A DNA stretch of 64,000 nt from Cyclobacterium qasimii M12-11B (lineage in GTDB: Bacteria; Bacteroidota; Bacteroidia; Cytophagales; Cyclobacteriaceae). Positions 1 through 11,437 of the stretch are shown one piece after another. The stretch is from contig NZ_ATNM01000097.1 of assembly GCF_000427295.1 (NCBI RefSeq), forward strand, positions 1 through 64,000, given 5' to 3'. A model generated the notes under the pieces. The model had not been told where the DNA came from. It did no database searches and saw nothing but the letters and a program-made list of their open reading frames with translations. Within the stretch, counting starts at the first letter, position 1. Each line of letters starts with the position of its first letter. The position numbers and the translations under genes are program-made.

Positions 1-224
1 AAAGAGAATATAGTCATAGAACCTGTAAGGTAATTGCTAAAATTAGTAATGGTTTAAAAGCATTTGATAAGAATTATTATATAAAGGGGGATACCCTATT
101 TCCAAAAAAATGGAAATATTGGGGGAATGATGATTTGTATATTTTAAGTAGATATTTTAAAGCAAATTTTGTTACTGTAACGTGGATATTAGGATTGATT
201 ACAATCTTAATTTTATGGCTTTAA
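1..224 (+). CDS. Hypothetical protein, C-terminal fragment cut by the window edge
   Basis: The frame beginning at base 3 is open from the window edge to the TAA at 222-224, giving about 73 residues. The other two forward frames hit stops within the first 35 bases. The fragment is rich in Lys, Tyr and Asn and ends in a hydrophobic stretch (VTVTWILGLITILILWL) that could be a C-terminal membrane anchor. No family is recognised, and the start lies upstream of the window. Confidence 0.5.
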   Translation, partial: REYSHRTCKVIAKISNGLKAFDKNYYIKGDTLFPKKWKYWGNDDLYILSRYFKANFVTVTWILGLITILILWL

Positions 225-899
225 CCTTAAGATTAATAGATGGGCTCTAACATCTATTACATTGAAAAGTAGCCTACACTTTAGGTTAGGACTTCCTATT
301 CAGCCTGTATTAAGGTGGGAAAAAGAAAATCTTTCAAAATCTGTTTTACAATTTTTTTTTCAATGATGCATGATTTATTAGTTTATGATGACTAGGTTTT
401 ATCAGGCATAATTGTAATATTTATTTAGAGATATTATAATATTTAAAGATTAATTAAACCTTTTTAAGGTGGTATAGTAGAGATTACCTGAATTTTTTTT
501 TGATAACTTACTTTTCTCCCACAATTATAAGCAAACCTAAATACCGTTTCGGATTGATTTTTTTAATATATCAAGAAGTGGTTTTTCAATCCATCCTCAA
601 TATTCACCTGTAAAACATTTTTTTACATTTAAAATACAAAAAAGTTGGTTTAAAAATAATTTAATTATTAGTTTTGCCATCTGTTATTCTTTCTTCAAAT
701 AGATTTGATACCGTCTAATCATTGGATTGGGCTTTAATTAGGCTGGGTACATATCTTAACGGTAGGAAGTAGCAGAAGGTGGGAATGAGTAAAGTGTAAG
801 GAATTGTAGCTGTTGGTTCTTTTTTGAATAAAGTAGCTGGATTTTTTGACTTTTATAAGCGTGTTATTTTAAATAATTTTTAACAAAAACTTTAAGAGA
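225..899. other. Intergenic region, 675 bp, nothing recognised
   Basis: AT-rich spacer with several T runs and many stops in all frames. I see no tRNA, no strong hairpin and no full TAnnTTTG promoter box close to the next gene. It presumably contains the promoter of the gene starting at 900, but I cannot point to it. Confidence 0.5.
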
Positions 900-2474
900 A
901 TGAAAGTAAAATTTTACTTGGTGGCATTGATTTTCTTGGCACTTAATCTTGACTTGCTTGCACAAGAGAAGACAATAAACGTGGAAATTACAGATCCTAC
1001 TTCAAGAGGACTTTTAACTGGTACAATTGGCGTTATTGGTACGGCAGAAGATGGATACTTTTTATTGCGAGCCATTTCCAAAGGTTTTTCATTGTATGGA
1101 GTGGGTGTAGGTACCAAAGGGGTGTTGGTTGTCGAAAAGTTTAACAAAGACTATGTACTGGAAAAAAGCAGAAAAATAGAAGACATTCCGATGACTGTCA
1201 TGAATAAGGCCAATGACAAAAGTTTTGAGTTTTTTTACCAAGACAGCAATAAAGGCATTTGGTTGTTTTATTCAGATGAATCCAATGATAAAAACCGTTT
1301 GTTCAGGAAAAAACTGGACCAACATACCTTAGCTTTTGGTGCGCCAATATTGGTTTCTGAACAGCCTATTGTAGACAAAAAACTGGACAGAAGATCAAGC
1401 TATAGTATTGTCCCTTCTGAGGACAATAGCAAATTTGCTGTTTTCTCCTTTGTGGGTAACAAGAGCAATGAAGGGTCCGAAGCATATGTCGAAGTGTTTG
1501 ATTCCTCGATGAACTCCGAATGGCAAATGAACACCAGCATACCAGAATACAATAAGGGTGGATTGGATACGAAATTATATGGTATTATAAAATCCTTAAA
1601 TAGCAATGGAAATGTTCGCCTTTCTAATGAAGGGGTGTTTAATATGTTGAGTAAGGTGGATATAGTAAAAGGGGGCAATGAATTTATGCACTTCATGTAT
1701 TCATTTTATAGGGGAATTGATGATCCAGTCATTAATTATTTGAAAAACACGGACAAATACCTTTTGAGAATGTCACTGGTTCAGGACAAGAACAAGGATG
1801 TTAGATTGGTTGGTTATTACTCCAATGATAAGAAACTTAGACAAATTGATGGGATGTTTGTTCAGAGTTTAAACCCTTTTACTTTGGCAATAGACAATGA
1901 AAAATTCATCCCATTTTCTGACCAAAATAAAATGGATTTTTTATACCAAAGTGAGGAATACTTAACCGGTAAAGACAAAAGAAAAGTAGAAAAGGGGAAA
2001 GAAATGGATGTTCCTCCCAATACTTATATCAAGTCGATTTTTGTCAATGATGACAATAGTATTACGTTGTCTTCAGAGTATTATCAGGCCTATACCTATA
2101 ATGGTAAACTGTATCATGTTAACGAAGATTTTCAGTTTACCAACATCTCGGAAAATGGTGAAATCAATTGGATTCAAAATTTCAACAAACGACAAAAAGA
2201 CATTAGCCTGCATACGAATGGTATTTACCAAATGTATGAAAATGGCACCATTTATTTTATTTACAATGAGCCCCTTAAAAAGGAAATTCATGTAGGTCAT
2301 ATAAATAGTGACGGGGAAATAAGTTCTAAAACGGTTTTGAAATCTAGGAAAGGTGGTGAATTGAAGAGTTTTTGGTTGGTTCCTGGCACCATATCAAGAG
2401 TAGGAGATAACACTTATGTAGGAGTAGCCGCCAAATTTTTTAAAGAAAGATTGGTGAAAATTAAGATTGAGTAG
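900..2474 (+). CDS. Secreted protein of unknown function
   Basis: 524 residues with an evident Sec signal peptide: MKVKF, a hydrophobic core to about residue 20, and a LLAQ cleavage region. This places it in the periplasm or at the surface. The rest has no membrane segment. It is a series of short beta-strand-like stretches rich in Asn, Asp, Lys and aromatics, with repeated turns such as NDDNS and NSDGE, which could suit a beta-propeller-like fold; that is only inference. No catalytic motif or lipobox is seen. It stands alone and is closed by a strong hairpin at 2511-2557. The ATG at 900 is preferred because the signal peptide starts there. Confidence 0.8.
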   Translation: MKVKFYLVALIFLALNLDLLAQEKTINVEITDPTSRGLLTGTIGVIGTAEDGYFLLRAISKGFSLYGVGVGTKGVLVVEKFNKDYVLEKSRKIEDIPMTVMNKANDKSFEFFYQDSNKGIWLFYSDESNDKNRLFRKKLDQHTLAFGAPILVSEQPIVDKKLDRRSSYSIVPSEDNSKFAVFSFVGNKSNEGSEAYVEVFDSSMNSEWQMNTSIPEYNKGGLDTKLYGIIKSLNSNGNVRLSNEGVFNMLSKVDIVKGGNEFMHFMYSFYRGIDDPVINYLKNTDKYLLRMSLVQDKNKDVRLVGYYSNDKKLRQIDGMFVQSLNPFTLAIDNEKFIPFSDQNKMDFLYQSEEYLTGKDKRKVEKGKEMDVPPNTYIKSIFVNDDNSITLSSEYYQAYTYNGKLYHVNEDFQFTNISENGEINWIQNFNKRQKDISLHTNGIYQMYENGTIYFIYNEPLKKEIHVGHINSDGEISSKTVLKSRKGGELKSFWLVPGTISRVGDNTYVGVAAKFFKERLVKIKIE

Positions 2475-2510
2475 TTTATAGCAACATCATTACTTCTAAA
2501 ACCAAATATT

Positions 2511-2557
2511 AAATCACTTGTTACCATGGGCTTAAAGCCTCTGGTAACAAGTGATTT
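2511..2557 (+). terminator. Hairpin terminator after the secreted protein
   Basis: Perfect 15-bp arms AAATCACTTGTTACC (2511-2525) and GGTAACAAGTGATTT (2543-2557) flank a 17-nt loop that itself contains GGCTT/AAGCC. It begins 36 bp after the stop at 2474. The downstream side is ATCCTTTC rather than a clean T run. Confidence 0.7.
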
Positions 2558-2683
2558 ATCCTTTCATTAAAAAAGTAAGAAATTAAATTATCAGGCCTTA
2601 GGCTTTCAAACTCCCATATCTATAACGATTTTACTTAAAATTGCTTCTGGTTTTGTTAAATTGGTAAGGATAACATAGCGGAA

Positions 2684-2881
2684 ATGGCAATTGAAAGACA
2701 CTTACTGAAAGGCACATTAAACCAGTACATTGAGGCAATATTTCACTTTAAGGATTTTATGACTAAACATTCTATTGAGCGTGTAGTTCCTACCGGGAAT
2801 GTATTTATCATTTTTGAGTTAGATGGCTTCCTTAGAAACACCTATGACAATGAAATTTTAAAACCGATAGCCTTTATTTGA
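2684..2881 (+). pseudogene. Possible AraC-type regulator remnant, N-terminal fragment
   Basis: A 65-residue frame whose sequence (HLLKGTLNQYIEAIFHFKD, then RVVPTGNVFIIFELDG) resembles the N-terminal sensor part of AraC-family regulators, which usually reads Px[GD]x(x)xIIFxL. The frame stops after LKPIAFI. Neither the rest of the sensor domain nor the C-terminal pair of HTH motifs follows in any frame before the next gene, so if the resemblance is real this is a truncated remnant. It could instead be a small unrelated protein. No promoter box is visible. Confidence 0.4.
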
Positions 2882-3144
2882 TAAGTTCCTTATTCAATAA
2901 TTTTTATTTGTTATGATTCCTAAAACTGTTTTTGCCATTTAACTTTCAGTTTGTTGTAACTGCCCTTAAGTTTAATATTTTTTATAACTCTTTAAGAAAA
3001 TCTCACTCATTTTGTCAGAATTATTTATAGTATTTTTTTGTAAAAGCACTTATTGGAGATAAAAATTAATTAGCTTAATTTCAGATGAATTTTATCCTAG
3101 TTTCAGGAATTTCATTTTCAATTAATAATTTACCCAATAACCAC

Positions 3145-4941
3145 ATGAGATCAATCCCATTCCTGTTGACCATAGCCTTAATTTTTAGCTATAATTTTAG
3201 TGTTGCTCAAAATGAAGCAACGAAGGAAGCATCTGAATCAAGCCAAAGTGTTTTTTATATAAAAGAGGTTCTACAAGATGGAAAAGGGGATTTTGACCCT
3301 TGGAATACCCAACGCTGGTCTGCTTGGTACAATGAAAAGGGAGAAATAATACGACAGTTTGATGTGGATACTTCTGTTAAATTCAAATCAAGAAATGAGC
3401 CTTGGTTAGTGAAGATTAGTGAGAAGTTTACCAATAAATCTCTTTTTACCATCGCCAAACAAGGCATAGTAATGGATGGCAATGGACTGATCATGGATGT
3501 GAGAACCGAAAGGCAAAAGCTTCCCCTTGATGAATTGTATGCTTTAAAAAAGGAGCCATGGACAGATGGAAACGAACTTAGGGGAATTTTTTATAATCTT
3601 CCCCAAATAGAAGGAATCCAAGCCACAAAAATAAAGAATTTCACGTTTATGGGCTGGAAACGAGGCATTAAAATCAATGGCACAGGTGATCAGGAACAGC
3701 ACCGGTTGATTGTGGAAAATTGCGTTTTTACTCGAAACAAGATTGGGTTCTATACGAATGGTTACAATACACTTTTGAGGAATTGTGACCTCTTTGAGAA
3801 TGGCTATGGGGCCATTTATTCAGGAAGTCGCAGTCGGCGCAATCAATTTATTGGCAATACCTTTCGAGACAATACTTTGAGTCAAAATCAACATTCCTAT
3901 GGGGATTTTATAGGTGATACTTTTTTTGACAGTGAAATAAGCAGCAATACGTTTGCTAAATCCCATATAAAAACCGATCAAAGGAGAATTGGGATTTCCA
4001 TGTTCAGAAATATGGGGGAAAGCAATAATTTGAGGGAACAGATGCCCCACAATAACATTATTCGTGGCAACCATTTTGATGGTTATTCGGTAGCCATTCA
4101 TATAGGTTCACGCATGGGAAGGGACACAAGAAATGACATTACGGACGAGGGGCGTGACTATGCTTTTTATAACCTTATAGCGGACAATACCATTGAGAAT
4201 TCAACCATCGGAATAAAAATCAACACTGAAGGAAACACAATCAGTGGCAATGCCTTCACCAATGTAGAAGAAGAAATTGTTTTGCAATGTGTGTTCTTTA
4301 AGCTAGAGAATACCACGATCAATTATCAAAAAGATGATGAAGTGAAACTCTGGTATGTCACCGAAGATTATGCCCAGTATTCGGATTGGTTCAGGTTTCA
4401 GGATGATCTGAATGGAAGTATCAAAAAGGAAGAGAAATTGATTACGGTGTTTTCGCAAAGGGAGGGTCCTAGTTTCTCGCAAAACCAAGATGAAAATTTT
4501 AAGCTTAATCCGGTAAAGGCCAGTGGTAAAAACCTCCTGGAAGACTACAGGCTAGGCGTTCCTATGGCCACTGCTACTGGAGAGTTCAGTTTGGATTTGC
4601 CGGGGAACGAGTTTGTTGCCATCTGGGATCAACCAATTTCACGTATCAATGAAAAGGATTATTACAGCATCTTATTTTTTGACGACAAGGGTACGGAGAT
4701 CAACAGGTGTGGAAGGTCTGAGGTGAAATGGAAGGAGATTGCTGTAGGATACTTTACTAAAAAAGAGGGGGAAATGGAAGTTGCCGCCATTCCTGCAGAA
4801 GCAATTGAAGGCAAATACCCTGTGTATATTTTTGACCGGGGATTTCAGGTTCCTAAAGAAATCCTATATGGGGACAATGAGAATCCAGATATTACCATTA
4901 AGACAGATATGAATCAGGAGCTTATGGTGCTGTTTCAATAG
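3145..4941 (+). CDS. Secreted right-handed beta-helix (NosD/pectate-lyase-like) protein
   Basis: 598 residues from the ATG at 3145. That start gives a clean signal peptide (MRSIPFLLTIALIFS, cleavage near SVAQ). An in-frame ATG at 3085 would add 20 residues that do not look like a signal peptide. The central part (about residues 140-400) shows repeated strand-turn units with N-rich turns (GNTFRDN, SSNTFA, GNHFDG, DNTIENS, GNTISGNAF), typical of parallel beta-helix carbohydrate-active or CASH-domain proteins. The C-terminal 150 residues are a separate region of unknown type. A role in polysaccharide binding or cleavage is inferred from the fold. No catalytic residues can be assigned by eye and no partner gene is adjacent. 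Confidence 0.7.
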   Translation: MRSIPFLLTIALIFSYNFSVAQNEATKEASESSQSVFYIKEVLQDGKGDFDPWNTQRWSAWYNEKGEIIRQFDVDTSVKFKSRNEPWLVKISEKFTNKSLFTIAKQGIVMDGNGLIMDVRTERQKLPLDELYALKKEPWTDGNELRGIFYNLPQIEGIQATKIKNFTFMGWKRGIKINGTGDQEQHRLIVENCVFTRNKIGFYTNGYNTLLRNCDLFENGYGAIYSGSRSRRNQFIGNTFRDNTLSQNQHSYGDFIGDTFFDSEISSNTFAKSHIKTDQRRIGISMFRNMGESNNLREQMPHNNIIRGNHFDGYSVAIHIGSRMGRDTRNDITDEGRDYAFYNLIADNTIENSTIGIKINTEGNTISGNAFTNVEEEIVLQCVFFKLENTTINYQKDDEVKLWYVTEDYAQYSDWFRFQDDLNGSIKKEEKLITVFSQREGPSFSQNQDENFKLNPVKASGKNLLEDYRLGVPMATATGEFSLDLPGNEFVAIWDQPISRINEKDYYSILFFDDKGTEINRCGRSEVKWKEIAVGYFTKKEGEMEVAAIPAEAIEGKYPVYIFDRGFQVPKEILYGDNENPDITIKTDMNQELMVLFQ

Positions 4942-5164
4942 CGCTAACCCAAATTGATGTAGTGAATGAAATTTTGTTTGTTTAAAAGGAGAGGCTTTAT
5001 CGAAGCTTATAGCTTAACATTCTATGGTGATGTTTATTGTGGCTTTTTGTATTCTGGGGCCAGAGCTTTTCTTGTTAACCAACCATACCGTTTTTAGGCT
5101 ACAATAGTCAATCCATGGCATTTATTCTATTTGGGAAATATTTTAACGCATATTAACGTTATGA

Positions 5165-5200
5165 AACGCACACATGAGTTGTATAACTCATGTGTGCGTT
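5165..5200. promoter_or_regulatory. Perfect palindrome, probable BlaI operator
   Basis: Arms AACGCACACATGAGTT (5165-5180) and AACTCATGTGTGCGTT (5185-5200) are exact reverse complements over 16 bp around GTAT. A -7-like TATATTTA (5202-5209) follows directly, and the blaI ATG is at 5214. The palindrome would therefore cover the -33 to -8 region, as an autoregulatory operator should. BlaI/MecI proteins bind dyads as dimers. The assignment to this particular regulator is inference from position. Confidence 0.7.
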
Positions 5201-5213
5201 ATATATTTATGCT

Positions 5214-5588
5214 ATGAAAGAATTAACGCAAAGAGAATTGGCAGTATTGGAGATTCTTTGGGAGATAGAAAGCGGTTTTGTAAACGATGTGCTTGATAAG
5301 TTTCCAGACCCAAAGCCCCCCTATACAACGGTGTCTTCCATAATTAGAATTTTGGAAACCAAAGGATATGTAAATCACAAGGCCTTTGGAAAAACCCATG
5401 AATACGCACCTTGCATTTCTAAGGTTAAGTACAAAAAAGGGTTATTGAAAAATATGGTCTCTCATTTTTTTGAGGGTTCTTTTGATAATGTGGTGTCCTT
5501 TATGGCCAAGGAAAACGAACTAACAGAAAAAGAGATTACAGAGATTTCTACCCTTATTGAACATTATAAAAACAAGGGCAATGAATAA
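5214..5588 (+). CDS. BlaI/MecI/CopY-family transcriptional repressor
   Basis: 124 residues, the usual length for the family. The N-terminal winged helix (MKELTQRELAVLEILWE, then PYTTVSSIIRILETKGYV as recognition helix and wing) is characteristic. The C-terminal half carries helices for dimerisation, ending at LIEHYKNKG. An upstream in-frame start at 5190 lies inside the palindrome arm, so the ATG at 5214 is chosen. It overlaps the next gene by 8 bp (ATGAATAA), the standard arrangement with its M56 sensor-peptidase. In this family the peptidase cleaves the repressor when a signal is sensed. The regulated targets are unknown apart from this operon. Confidence 0.9.
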   Translation: MKELTQRELAVLEILWEIESGFVNDVLDKFPDPKPPYTTVSSIIRILETKGYVNHKAFGKTHEYAPCISKVKYKKGLLKNMVSHFFEGSFDNVVSFMAKENELTEKEITEISTLIEHYKNKGNE

Positions 5589-7002
5589 CTGGCTAGTTTA
5601 TTTGCTTGAAGTTTCTGTTTGCCAGATCCTATTTGGTCTTCTTTATTGGACTGTCTTTCGTAATCTTTCTTTTTTTCAGGCCAATAGGGTCTTGCTGTTA
5701 ACAGTTACCATATTAAGTTTTATCATTCCGCTATTAAGTATCCCTTTTTGGAATGCACCTGCAAGTGAGGCATCACTGACCGTTTTTCAGAGACTTCAGC
5801 ATATAGAATTGGCATTTGTACCAGATAAGCCCTTGTCAACGCATGCTACTGGTTTTAATGTTAACTGGTTGGTGACCATTTTGGGTTTGGTTTATTTAAT
5901 TGGGTTTTCATATCGCCTTTGGAAACTCTTCAGTGGAATTATCGCGGTTGTAAAACTTACCCGAAAATATGAATCCTACGAAGAGGATGGCATTAAAATC
6001 ATATACATAAACAGTGGCCCCTCATTTTTTTCGTTTTTGAATTATATATTCATTAACAAGAGCCATTTAGCTATTTCAGAGGAGGAATTTTCTCAAGTAA
6101 TTGAACACGAAAAAACACATGTTACTCAGCGACATACCCTTGATAACCTCCTAATGGAAGTGTCTATCCTAATATGTTGGTTTAACCCAGTCTTAAGGCT
6201 TATAAAAAAGGAGCTCAACAACGTCCATGAATATTATGCCGATGCAAAAGCCTCAGCATTCAAAGGAAATAATGAAAGCTATTCTAAGCTCATTTTAAAA
6301 CTTGCCTCTAACAACGGGAGTAGTTTATTAACGCATCAATTTTCAATGAACACTATAAAAAAACGAATCATTATGCTAAATGAAACAAAATACAATAAGC
6401 GTATCGCGCTACGATACATGCTGGTGGCGCCATGTTTAATCCTGCTATTGGTAGCATTTTCCTTCGTCCAAAAGAACCCCAATTCTCCTGAGATTCTTGC
6501 TAGCTCAGAAACACCCCATGTAATTGGAAGTATATCTTGGGAAGGGAATACCCTTTACTCCGATGATTATTTGTCTGGATATTTAGGGCTTAAAAAAGGG
6601 GGTCAGTTCAATGAAGAGGGAATTAATGAAAGTCTTTCCTACCAGCCGGAAGGAGGTGATCTAGGTTCTTTATTTATGGACCAGGGTTACCTGTACTTCA
6701 CTATAGAAATGAAAAAAGAGATCACAGGAAATAAAGTTGATATAACTTTTGAAATTTCAGAGGGAAAGGTATCGGTAATTGACAAGGTTTTAATTACTGG
6801 AAACAATAAGGTGCCAACTGAGCAAATCCTGAAAATGGTAGATACTGTGAAGGGTGAACTGTTTAGCAGAAGTAAGCTGGTGTCTTCTCAAAAGAAGATC
6901 ATTGAATCAGGTCTATTTGATTCAGAAAAGCTTACTCCTAATATTATTCCTCATCCAAGCGATGGAACGGTAGATATTGAATTTAATGTAGTAGAGCTTT
7001 AA
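5581..7002 (+). CDS. BlaR1-type M56 metallopeptidase fused to POTRA-like repeats
   Basis: 473 residues. Residues 1-125 hold N-terminal membrane helices. The M56 peptidase domain (about 140-275) contains the zinc motif HEKTH at 176-180 inside VIEHEKTHVTQRHT, and EYYAD near 217-221. A further helix lies at about 281-296. The outer part (310-473) is not a penicillin-binding domain. It has two repeats resembling BamA POTRA domains: GNTLYSDDYLSGYLGLKKG, LFMDQGYLYF, then ITGNNKVPTEQI, FSRSKLVSSQKKI, GLFDSEK and DGTVDIEF. BlaR1-like proteins signal across the inner membrane and cleave BlaI. The POTRA module suggests sensing of an envelope protein or of outer-membrane assembly state (inference). Translationally coupled to the repressor. 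Confidence 0.85.
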   Translation: MNNWLVYLLEVSVCQILFGLLYWTVFRNLSFFQANRVLLLTVTILSFIIPLLSIPFWNAPASEASLTVFQRLQHIELAFVPDKPLSTHATGFNVNWLVTILGLVYLIGFSYRLWKLFSGIIAVVKLTRKYESYEEDGIKIIYINSGPSFFSFLNYIFINKSHLAISEEEFSQVIEHEKTHVTQRHTLDNLLMEVSILICWFNPVLRLIKKELNNVHEYYADAKASAFKGNNESYSKLILKLASNNGSSLLTHQFSMNTIKKRIIMLNETKYNKRIALRYMLVAPCLILLLVAFSFVQKNPNSPEILASSETPHVIGSISWEGNTLYSDDYLSGYLGLKKGGQFNEEGINESLSYQPEGGDLGSLFMDQGYLYFTIEMKKEITGNKVDITFEISEGKVSVIDKVLITGNNKVPTEQILKMVDTVKGELFSRSKLVSSQKKIIESGLFDSEKLTPNIIPHPSDGTVDIEFNVVEL

Positions 7003-7010
7003 CGAGTACC

Positions 7011-7077
7011 AACAGCCATTCCCACCAATTATTCTTTCAAGTTTGTTTTGGGATCAGGGAGTGGCTGTTATTTTTAT
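7011..7077 (+). terminator. Terminator of the blaI-M56 operon
   Basis: Arms AACAGCCATTCCC (7011-7023) and GGGAGTGGCTGTT (7057-7069) pair with one T-G wobble, and ATTTTTATT follows. It starts 8 bp after the stop at 7002. Confidence 0.7.
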
Positions 7078-9749
<2,672 letters not shown>

Positions 9750-9774
9750 AGAAAAAGACGTTAGCGTTAATTGT

Positions 9775-9827
9775 GTGAAAATAATGGCGGCTTCGATTCT
9801 GTATCGAAGCCGCTTCTTTATTTTCAC
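9775..9827 (+). terminator. Two-tier hairpin terminator of katG
   Basis: Inner arms GCGGCTTCGA (9787-9796) and TCGAAGCCGC (9804-9813), and outer arms GTGAAAATAA (9775-9784) and TTATTTTCAC (9818-9827), are all perfect complements. The outer right arm supplies the T-rich tail. Located 26 bp after the katG stop. Confidence 0.85.
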
Positions 9828-9960
9828 GTAACGATGCTTAGGATTTCTCTATTAAAATTTGCTGTTTATTAGCGTTAGTCTAATAGGTCAAAGGTTAAGA
9901 AAACGCTAAGCTAAGTTTTAAAGAGTTTTATGGGATTCTCAAAGCTCAATAAAAGAAGAG

Positions 9961-10007
9961 ATTTTGGCGGTATTGTTGCAGAAAAAAAGCAACAATACCG
10001 CCAAAAT
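9961..10007. repeat. Long perfect inverted repeat between convergent genes
   Basis: Arms ATTTTGGCGGTATTGTTGC (9961-9979) and GCAACAATACCGCCAAAAT (9989-10007) are perfect over 19 bp around a 9-nt AGAAAAAAA loop. A second hairpin, CCAGGGGC-TGAT-GCCTCTGG (10029-10048, one G-T pair), follows. The element lies between katG (+) and the symporter (-), so it may terminate the symporter transcript. Without a T run right after it, an intergenic repeat element is the alternative. Confidence 0.7.
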
Positions 10008-10222
10008 CGTGTTGTGCTCATCGTTTTACCAGGGGCTGATGCCTCTGGCTATAATCATTTCACCCCTGTCTGGGTTTTTAGGATTCGTTGAATTTAACAG
10101 TTAAAATCACTATAGAGTGTGATTTTAAGCTATTAAGCTATAGGTTGAATTAGGTGATAGGGTTTGTAGCTTCTTTCCCGTTTTTCAGTAAGGGATTCAG
10201 TCACTTATTTGCTGGTTCAGTT

Positions 10223-11398
10223 TTAAGCGGCCAACTTTTCTTTTGTTACTTTATCTAAAACGATGGCAATAGCGCCGTCGCCGGTAACATTACAAGCAGT
10301 ACCAAAACTATCCATAGCGATGTATAAGGCAATCATTAAACCTATCATCTCTTCGTTAAACCCTAACATAGATTGAAGGATGCCTACAGCAGCCATTATG
10401 GCCCCTCCTGGAACTCCTGGTGCTGCTATCATGGCAATTCCTAATACAAAAATAAAGCCCGAAAAGAGCGCAAAAGTAAATGGCATCCCAAATAATATCA
10501 TTAATGCCATGGCACAAGCAGTGATTTTCATTATGCTCCCGGATAGGTGAATAGTTGCACATAATGGAATGACAAAACCTGCAATTTTCTCTGAAACACC
10601 ATTCTTAATTGTTTGTTCCAAGGTCACAGGAATGGTGGCTGCAGAAGATTGTGTGCCCAATGCCGTAAAGTAAGCAGGCATCATCGTTACCAATAGTTTA
10701 AAAGGATTTTTCTTCGTAACCAACCCTGCAATGGTGTATTGAAGCAATAATAGTAAAATGTGCAAGGCGAAAATGACGCCGATTATGCTTATAAATACGG
10801 ATAGAATTGAAAAGACTTGTCCGCTAAATGACATGCTTGCAAATATGCCTAGGATGAATAGTGGCAAAAGCGGGATGATGACATTCTCTATCACTTGCAT
10901 GATGATTTTCTGAAAGTCTTTAACCACCGATTTTAAACTGGAATTCTCTTGATAGGAAAGCCCTATGCCGATCACAAAAGCAAGTACCAAGGATGACATC
11001 ACATCTAGTAAGGGTGGTATAGTAATGCTAAAGTAGGGCGTTAATTGCGGGCCCTCCCCGGCAATTGGGGCAACATCATTAACATGTGATGCCAAAAGCA
11101 TTGGAAAGAGGTTGGATGTTGTGAAATAGGTCATAAACCCAGAAAATAGAGTCGAACCATAAGCCACTGCGGCGGTTAGCAATAATAACTTACCGGCCCC
11201 TTTCCCTAAATCAGCTATGGCAGGCATTATTAATCCCATGATAATTAAGGGGATAGCGAAATTTAGAAACTGTCCGAAAAATGCATTGAATGTGGTAAAT
11301 ATCCGATTGATTGATTCCGGGAGGTATTGCCCGAAAATAAGTCCCAATACTATGGCCAGAAAAACTTTAAACAGTAAGTTTGAAAATATTCGCTTCAT
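10223..11398 (-). CDS. Dicarboxylate/amino acid:cation symporter (DAACS, SLC1 family)
   Basis: 391 residues with at least eight hydrophobic segments. Family signatures are the re-entrant hairpin 1 serine motif TQSSAATIPVT (about 249-258), hairpin 2 PGVPGGAIMAA (327-337) and the TM8 substrate motif NVTGDGAIAIV (370-380). These proteins cotransport C4-dicarboxylates, glutamate/aspartate or serine/threonine with Na+ or H+ at the inner membrane. The exact substrate cannot be read from sequence. It is slightly shorter than typical DctA (about 430). It stands alone, convergent to katG, with a -7-like box at 11430-11437. Confidence 0.93.
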   Translation of the reverse strand: MKRIFSNLLFKVFLAIVLGLIFGQYLPESINRIFTTFNAFFGQFLNFAIPLIIMGLIMPAIADLGKGAGKLLLLTAAVAYGSTLFSGFMTYFTTSNLFPMLLASHVNDVAPIAGEGPQLTPYFSITIPPLLDVMSSLVLAFVIGIGLSYQENSSLKSVVKDFQKIIMQVIENVIIPLLPLFILGIFASMSFSGQVFSILSVFISIIGVIFALHILLLLLQYTIAGLVTKKNPFKLLVTMMPAYFTALGTQSSAATIPVTLEQTIKNGVSEKIAGFVIPLCATIHLSGSIMKITACAMALMILFGMPFTFALFSGFIFVLGIAMIAAPGVPGGAIMAAVGILQSMLGFNEEMIGLMIALYIAMDSFGTACNVTGDGAIAIVLDKVTKEKLAA

Positions 11399-11429
11399 AA
11401 TTTATGCTATATGATAGGGAATCTCGTCC

Positions 11430-11437
11430 CAAAAGTA
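11430..11437 (-). promoter_or_regulatory. Candidate -7 promoter box of the symporter gene
   Basis: The minus strand reads TACTTTTG, an exact match to the Bacteroidota TAnnTTTG -7 consensus, 32 bp upstream of the ATG. No good TTTG -33 element lies at the expected distance. Confidence 0.45.

Noticed and set aside
5190-5213. Earlier start for blaI
   Set aside because: The ATG lies within the right arm of the palindrome and upstream of the -7-like box, and would add residues not typical of the family.
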